This document shows, one piece after another, positions 60,437-64,000 of a stretch of DNA of 64,000 nt. This stretch comes from CATQHP01 sp965214915 (GTDB lineage Bacteria; Acidobacteriota; Terriglobia; Bryobacterales; UBA6623), in NCBI GenBank assembly GCA_965214915.1, contig CBDCCP010000002.1, positions 1,488,001 through 1,552,000 on the forward strand. The letters are read 5' to 3'. The notes beneath the pieces were generated by a model. That model was not told where the DNA came from and did no database searches. It saw nothing but the letters and a program-made list of their open reading frames with translations. The translations under genes were made by a program, and so were the position numbers. Position 1 is the first letter of the stretch. The number at the start of each line of letters is the position of its first letter.

Positions 60437-60724
60437 ATGGGTGAAGCCCTCGGAATGATTGAAACACGCGGCTTTGTGTCGCTCGTCGAGGCCGCCGACG
60501 CCTCAGTGAAAGCGGCCAACGTCAACTTGGTCGGCTGGGAGAAAATCGGCTCCGGCTACGTCACCGTGCTGATGCGCGGCGACGTCGCCGCCGTCAAGGC
60601 GGCCACCGACGCCGGCGCCGCGGCGGCGCGGCGTATCGGCGAGTTGATCTCGGTCCACGTCATCCCGCGTCCGCACGCGAACCTGGACGATATCTTCTCG
60701 CTCCAGCCGGTCGCGAAGAAGTAG
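60437..60724 (+). CDS. Microcompartment hexameric shell protein (BMC-H)
   Basis: 95 residues, a single BMC domain: ALGMIETRGFVSLVEAADASVKAANVNLVGWEKIGSGYVTVLMRGDVAAVKAATDAG, ending HANLDDIFSL. Close to EutM/PduA/CcmK types, which form hexagonal facets with a central pore for small metabolites. Only one hexamer gene is in the window. Confidence 0.94.
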   Translation: MGEALGMIETRGFVSLVEAADASVKAANVNLVGWEKIGSGYVTVLMRGDVAAVKAATDAGAAAARRIGELISVHVIPRPHANLDDIFSLQPVAKK

Positions 60725-60745
60725 TCTCCGGCCGTAGCGACCGTC

Positions 60746-61027
60746 ATGATTTTGGCTCAAGTGGTGGGCGCCGTAGTCGCGACGCGCAAGGACCCGCGTC
60801 TCGAAGGCAAGAAGCTGCTGGTCTTGCAGCACATCGCTCCCGGCGGCCAAGCGAAGGACGCCTACGTCGTCGCGCTCGATACCGTGGGAGCGGGCGCGAA
60901 CGAAACGGTGATCTGCGTGGCGGGCAGTTCGGCGCGCATGGCCGCCGGCATGAAAGATACGCCGGTCGACACCGCGATCGTCGGCATTATCGACCAAATC
61001 AGCCTCGACGCGGAAACAAGCCGATGA
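60746..61027 (+). CDS. Microcompartment pentameric vertex protein 1 (EutN/CcmL)
   Basis: 93 residues of the EutN/CcmL family: MILAQVVGAVVATRKDPRLEGKKLLVLQ, ALDTVGAGANETVICVAGSSAR, VDTAIVGIIDQI. Forms pentamers closing the shell corners. Overlaps the next copy by four bases (ATGA). Confidence 0.93.
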   Translation: MILAQVVGAVVATRKDPRLEGKKLLVLQHIAPGGQAKDAYVVALDTVGAGANETVICVAGSSARMAAGMKDTPVDTAIVGIIDQISLDAETSR

Positions 61028-61293
61028 GATTGGCGCGGGTCGTCGGCCGCGTCTGGTCCACGGTCAAAGACCCTCTGCTGGACGGTAAAAAGCTGCTCGT
61101 CATCCAACCGATCGACGCTGACGGCAGCGACCGCGGCGCGCCCCTCGTGGCGCTGGACGCCGTGGGCGCCGGCGCGGGCGAAACGGTTTACTGGAGCGGC
61201 CGGCGCGAAGCCTGCTTCGCCTTCGACCCGCAAGCGCCCTCCGACGCCAGCATCACCGGCATCGTCGACAGCATCGCGCACGGGGAATCATGA
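61024..61293 (+). CDS. Microcompartment pentameric vertex protein 2 (EutN/CcmL)
   Basis: 89 residues, RLARVVGRVWSTVKDPLLDGKKLLVIQ, ALDAVGAGAGETVYWSGRREACFAF, ASITGIVDSI. Differs from copy 1 in the loop after GETV. Overlaps both neighbours by four bases, so the three are translated in series. Confidence 0.93.
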   Translation: MRLARVVGRVWSTVKDPLLDGKKLLVIQPIDADGSDRGAPLVALDAVGAGAGETVYWSGRREACFAFDPQAPSDASITGIVDSIAHGES

Positions 61294-61586
61294 TTCTCGG
61301 CAAGATCGTCGGCGAGGTCGTCGCTACCGCGAAGCACGAGACGCACGAAGGGATCAAACTGCTGCTGGTGCGCCAGTTGGACCTCGCCGCGCGGGAGCGG
61401 GGCGCGCCGTTCGTCGCCGTCGATACGCTGGGCGCGGGCGTCGGCGAAACCGTGTTGATGACTCAGGACGGCTGGGCCGCGATGACCGCCGTGAAGCGCA
61501 TGAAAGCGCCGATCGACGCAGCGGTGATCGGCATCGTCGACAGCATCGAGTTGTCGCCCGAGGCAGGCGCGGACCGAAAATCTTGA
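61290..61586 (+). CDS. Microcompartment pentameric vertex protein 3 (EutN/CcmL)
   Basis: 98 residues, MILGKIVGEVVATAKHETHEGIKLLLVR, AVDTLGAGVGETVLMTQDGWAAM, IDAAVIGIVDSIEL. Three vertex genes in a row with one hexamer gene and an aldolase match the make-up of fucose/rhamnose-type microcompartments of Planctomycetota, Verrucomicrobiota and Acidobacteriota. Confidence 0.93.
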   Translation: MILGKIVGEVVATAKHETHEGIKLLLVRQLDLAARERGAPFVAVDTLGAGVGETVLMTQDGWAAMTAVKRMKAPIDAAVIGIVDSIELSPEAGADRKS

Positions 61587-61616
61587 CCTCGTCTCCCCGG
61601 CGCGCCGCTTGATACG

Positions 61617-62831
61617 ATGGCTTGGTCCATGCGGCCCGTCAGCCGTCGTACGATTCTGACCGGCTTCCCTGCCCTGACTCTCCGCGCGGCCGGGAGGGGA
61701 ACGCGCCTCGACGCCCCCCGCGTGGAGTTCTCCGACGCTCTCACCGGCCGCGAAATGTTCCGGTTGACGGACCCCAGAGTCCTCCATCATCTCCCGGCTT
61801 ATTGGCATCGCCGCCTCGCGCAGGACAATTCGTTTCTGCTGCTCGCGGCCGAGCGCTCCGTCGAGCGCCAGATTTATCGTCTCGATCTCAAGCGCCACAG
61901 GCTGACGCAACTCACCGACGGCCCCGGCATTCACCCTTATTCTCCGCACTTGAGCCGCCGCGACCGCTCGTTTTTCTATTTGCAAGGCAACGAGCTGTAC
62001 GAAGCCTCGATCCGCGGCGGCGGCCGCAAAACGCACTTCAAGTGTCCGGACGGCTGGATCTTGACGGGCGACCTGGGTATCTCCGCCGATGACAGCCACG
62101 CGGCCGTCGTCGAGATGCGCGAGGCCCATTGGCAGCCGACCCCCGAACGGCAGTTCGCCAGAAAGCCGCAGTGCAGAATCCGCGTCGTTCCGCTTGCGCA
62201 GCGCGCCGCGGCCGGCGCCGCCCGGATTGTTGCCGAAGAGCGCCGTTGGCTGTCGACCCCCCAGTTCCGGCCCGGACGCTCGCAGTTGCTCTACGCCCGA
62301 GAAGGCCCCCCGGAAAAGATCGCCAACCGTCTATGCCTGACCGGCCTCGACGGCAAGGGCAAGAAGAATCTTCGGCCGACAACCGAAGACGAGCGGCTGA
62401 GTAGAGAATGCTGGTCCCGCGGCGGCTCCCGGATCCGTTACGTCCATTACCCCGACGCGGCGGACCGCCGGGCGACGATCCGCAGCCTCGATCCCGACAC
62501 GCTGGAAGAAACCGTCGACTCGCCGTGCTCGGCGTTCGGATGGTTCGCGGAAAATGCCGACGGCTCGGCGATCGTCGGCGCCAGCCGCCGGCCTTCGGGC
62601 CCCAACCTTTACGTGTTGTTCCCTCGCCTGCAGCGCGAAATCACTCTCTGCGAGCACCTGAGCAGCCGCAAGCCTTATCCGATCGCCGGCACAGAGCGCA
62701 TGGACCACAACGCGGCGCTGCCCGACCCGGTCGTTTCCGCCAACAGCGAGTGGGTGTACTTCGTAACCGACCGGGAAGGCAAGCCCGCACTCTACGCAAC
62801 GCAGCTCGGCGATCTGGTCGAACCGACGTAA
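61617..62831 (+). CDS. Oligogalacturonate-lyase-like (PL22) exported propeller protein
   Basis: 404 residues. A twin-arginine start (VSRRTILTGFPALTL) suggests Tat export. Blades of the PL22 type: FRLTDPRVLHHLPAYWHRRLAQDNSFLLLAAERSVERQIYRLDL, LTQLTDGPGIHPYSPHLSRRDRSFFYLQG, CWSRGGSRIRYVHY and MDHNAALPDPVVSANSEWVYFVTD. The last block keeps one of the metal histidines; the DGSAIVGASR block lacks the His and Gln expected in active oligogalacturonate lyases, so activity is uncertain. An ATG at 61629 is an alternative start. Confidence 0.75.
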   Translation: MAWSMRPVSRRTILTGFPALTLRAAGRGTRLDAPRVEFSDALTGREMFRLTDPRVLHHLPAYWHRRLAQDNSFLLLAAERSVERQIYRLDLKRHRLTQLTDGPGIHPYSPHLSRRDRSFFYLQGNELYEASIRGGGRKTHFKCPDGWILTGDLGISADDSHAAVVEMREAHWQPTPERQFARKPQCRIRVVPLAQRAAAGAARIVAEERRWLSTPQFRPGRSQLLYAREGPPEKIANRLCLTGLDGKGKKNLRPTTEDERLSRECWSRGGSRIRYVHYPDAADRRATIRSLDPDTLEETVDSPCSAFGWFAENADGSAIVGASRRPSGPNLYVLFPRLQREITLCEHLSSRKPYPIAGTERMDHNAALPDPVVSANSEWVYFVTDREGKPALYATQLGDLVEPT

Positions 62832-62867
62832 CGGCGCCGCCCGCGGCCGGGTCGCCTGAAAAATTTC

Positions 62868-62899
62868 TTGACTCCCAGGTTCACTACAGGGTTTATACT
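62868..62899 (+). promoter_or_regulatory. MerR-family metal-responsive promoter
   Basis: TTGACT (62868-62873) and TATACT (62894-62899) are 20 bases apart, the overlong spacing that MerR-family activators need. The spacer ends CTACAGGGTT, like CadR/PbrR/ZntR operators. Start of transcription is expected near 62906, before the small Cys/His gene and the TolC gene. Confidence 0.75.
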
Positions 62900-62946
62900 G
62901 AACGTGCAGGCAGCCCCGGGGCGACCGAACGGGCGGCCGCGGCGTC

Positions 62947-63324
62947 ATGAACGCCTTGACACAAGCAACGGGAATCGTCGGCCGGCGCATCGCCGCGGCG
63001 GCGTGCGCGGCGATGCTGACGGCGCTGCCGGCCATTCCCTGCGCGGCGGCATTTTTCGAGGCAATCGAAACCGACGCTCACGCCTGCTGCGGTCACCGCC
63101 GGGACCATTCGAGCACGCCGTTCTCGGATGCTTGCGAGCGGCTTTGCGCGTCCGCTGCGTCCGTCTTGCCGCCGGATGCGGCGCCGCCGGCGCTCCCCGC
63201 GGACGCCTCGGCCGCGGCCTGCCCCGCCCCCGCCGCGAAAAGTCGTCCCGGCGCGTCTTTCATCCAGGCCGTTCCGGCGGGATCGCCGCCGCGATTCGTG
63301 CTGCACTGTGCGTTCTTGATCTAG
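62947..63324 (+). CDS. Small exported Cys/His-rich protein ahead of a metal efflux operon
   Basis: 125 residues with a signal peptide (AACAAMLTALPAIPCAAA). Then DAHACCGHRRDH, SDACERLCAS and a Pro/Ala-rich stretch, ending PRFVLHCAFLI. I do not know a named family. The Cys/His cluster and its position between a MerR-type promoter and a TolC gene suggest a periplasmic metal binder. This is inference from context. Confidence 0.65.
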   Translation: MNALTQATGIVGRRIAAAACAAMLTALPAIPCAAAFFEAIETDAHACCGHRRDHSSTPFSDACERLCASAASVLPPDAAPPALPADASAAACPAPAAKSRPGASFIQAVPAGSPPRFVLHCAFLI

Positions 63325-63423
63325 TTCCGCCAACGCAAGCAATCCGGCCCAGCCCGCTTGAGCTTCGCCCGAGCGCGGTCGGTCCCGCCCGTAAACTGCC
63401 GGAAAACTTCGGAGGAACAAAGT

Positions 63424-64000
63424 GTGAACTGGAAACTTGCATTCTGCCTGCTGCTGGCCGCGCCGGCATACGGCGAACCCTACTCCACAAACCACGACGC
63501 GCTGCTCGCCGGCTACATCGCCGAGGCGCTGGAGCGTAACCCGGGCATCCGCGAGTCGTTTGCGCAGTACCGCGCCGCCTTGCAACGGTTGCCGCAAGTC
63601 GCTGCTCTTCCCGACCCCCTGCTGGAGTTGACGCAATTCGCGCGGTCTCCGGAAACACGCGTCGGACCACAAACCACGGCGCTGGGCGTCTCGCAGCGCT
63701 TTCCCTGGTTCGGAAAGCTCAACGACCGCAAACAAGTCGCCGCGAAAGAAGCGGCCGTGCTGGCCCGAAACCACGAAGCCGCGAAGGCGGAGGTCGTGCG
63801 GCGCTTGAAGCTCGCCTACTACGATCTTGCCTATGTTGACCGCGCGATTCGCATCACCGAGCAGGATCTCGATCTGCTCGACCACTTCGAGACCCTGGCG
63901 CAGGCCCGCTACGCCCAAGGCGTCGGCTTGCAGCAAGCCGCAGTGAAACTGCAAGCCGAGATCACCCGCGGCCTCAACAACCTCGAAACCTTGCGCCGGC
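63424..64000 (+). CDS. TolC-family heavy-metal efflux channel (partial)
   Basis: GTG start at 63424 with GGAGG eight bases upstream. 192 residues lie in the window. Signal peptide (LAFCLLLAAPAYG), then the first TolC repeat: ALERNPGIRESFAQYRAALQRLPQVAALPDPLLEL, LGVSQRFPWFGKLNDRKQVAAKEA and a long helix to the right edge. The FPWFGKL type is that of CusC/CzcC-like channels. Genes for the adaptor and pump should follow outside the window. Confidence 0.87.
   Translation, partial: MNWKLAFCLLLAAPAYGEPYSTNHDALLAGYIAEALERNPGIRESFAQYRAALQRLPQVAALPDPLLELTQFARSPETRVGPQTTALGVSQRFPWFGKLNDRKQVAAKEAAVLARNHEAAKAEVVRRLKLAYYDLAYVDRAIRITEQDLDLLDHFETLAQARYAQGVGLQQAAVKLQAEITRGLNNLETLRR

Overview
The window is GC-rich and densely coded. 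Its gene mix points to a Gram-negative, diderm, probably heterotrophic bacterium, most likely an Acidobacteriota of the Solibacter/Bryobacter kind; Planctomycetota or Verrucomicrobiota are the main alternatives. The evidence is an LpxD gene for lipid A, a menaquinone/ubiquinone methyltransferase, a TonB receptor with a carboxypeptidase-like N-terminal domain, a PSCyt1/DUF1549/DUF1553 plus DUF1501 pair, Tat-exported Gfo/Idh/MocA oxidoreductase, arylsulfatase, GH88 and PL22-like glycan genes, and a microcompartment aldolase locus. The taxonomic call is inference; no rRNA or tRNA was seen.

Layout. 1-3.6 kb: a heavy-metal P-type ATPase fused in frame to an HflK-like SPFH domain (runs off the left edge), then a VapBC-type toxin-antitoxin pair. 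3.7-10.8 kb: three secreted proteins (PhoD-like phosphatase, an unknown, a propeller-PHP metallohydrolase). 10.8-16.3 kb: a decayed HigA-like antitoxin, a RipA-like membrane protein, a divergent SDR / phosphotransferase pair, a P-loop protein overlapping lpxD, and an S1/P1 nuclease homologue lacking all its zinc histidines. 16.3-25.4 kb: a CehA-type PHP metallohydrolase bracketed by two copies of the pyruvate kinase 3' end, pyk, and the DUF1501/DUF1553 pair. 25.6-33.5 kb: a TolC-MFP-RND efflux operon whose pump gene is split by an IS5-type element. 33.6-38.1 kb: GH88 glycosidase convergent with a sulfatase, then aroB-menG/ubiE. 38.2-42.3 kb: a lineage-specific tandem family of three secreted propeller-like proteins and a Cys-rich relative with a premature stop. 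42.4-47.3 kb: a tight hydrolase / phosphorylase / two-dehydrogenase operon and a lactonase. 47.3-55.8 kb: TonB receptor, DUF2147 protein, a 303-bp copy of the Gfo/Idh 3' end, two coiled-coil DUF1640-like genes, the Gfo/Idh gene, a DUF4325 protein and a Tat-type TPP enzyme. 55.9-57.7 kb: a NYN-domain gene broken by an IS630 element and by a TGG-to-TGA change. 57.8-62.8 kb: lactonase, NAD(P)-binding protein, class II aldolase, one hexameric and three pentameric microcompartment shell genes, and a PL22-like protein. 62.9 kb to the right edge: a MerR-type metal promoter, a small Cys/His protein and the start of a second TolC gene.

Themes. Metal handling sits at both edges. Sulfated, uronate-rich glycan use is suggested by GH88, sulfatase, PL22-like protein and the microcompartment aldolase. 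The DNA is unusually rich in local rearrangement: two insertion sequences that split genes exactly, three gene-fragment copies in direct orientation near their parents, a dispersed heptamer repeat family (ACTATCC/ACTATTC), and a 28-bp tandem array. Stretches with no recognised gene are about 10795-11030 (nothing seen), 25364-25610 (nothing seen), 40737-41058 (duplicated upstream DNA and a ubiE fragment) and 50390-50646 (nothing convincing).
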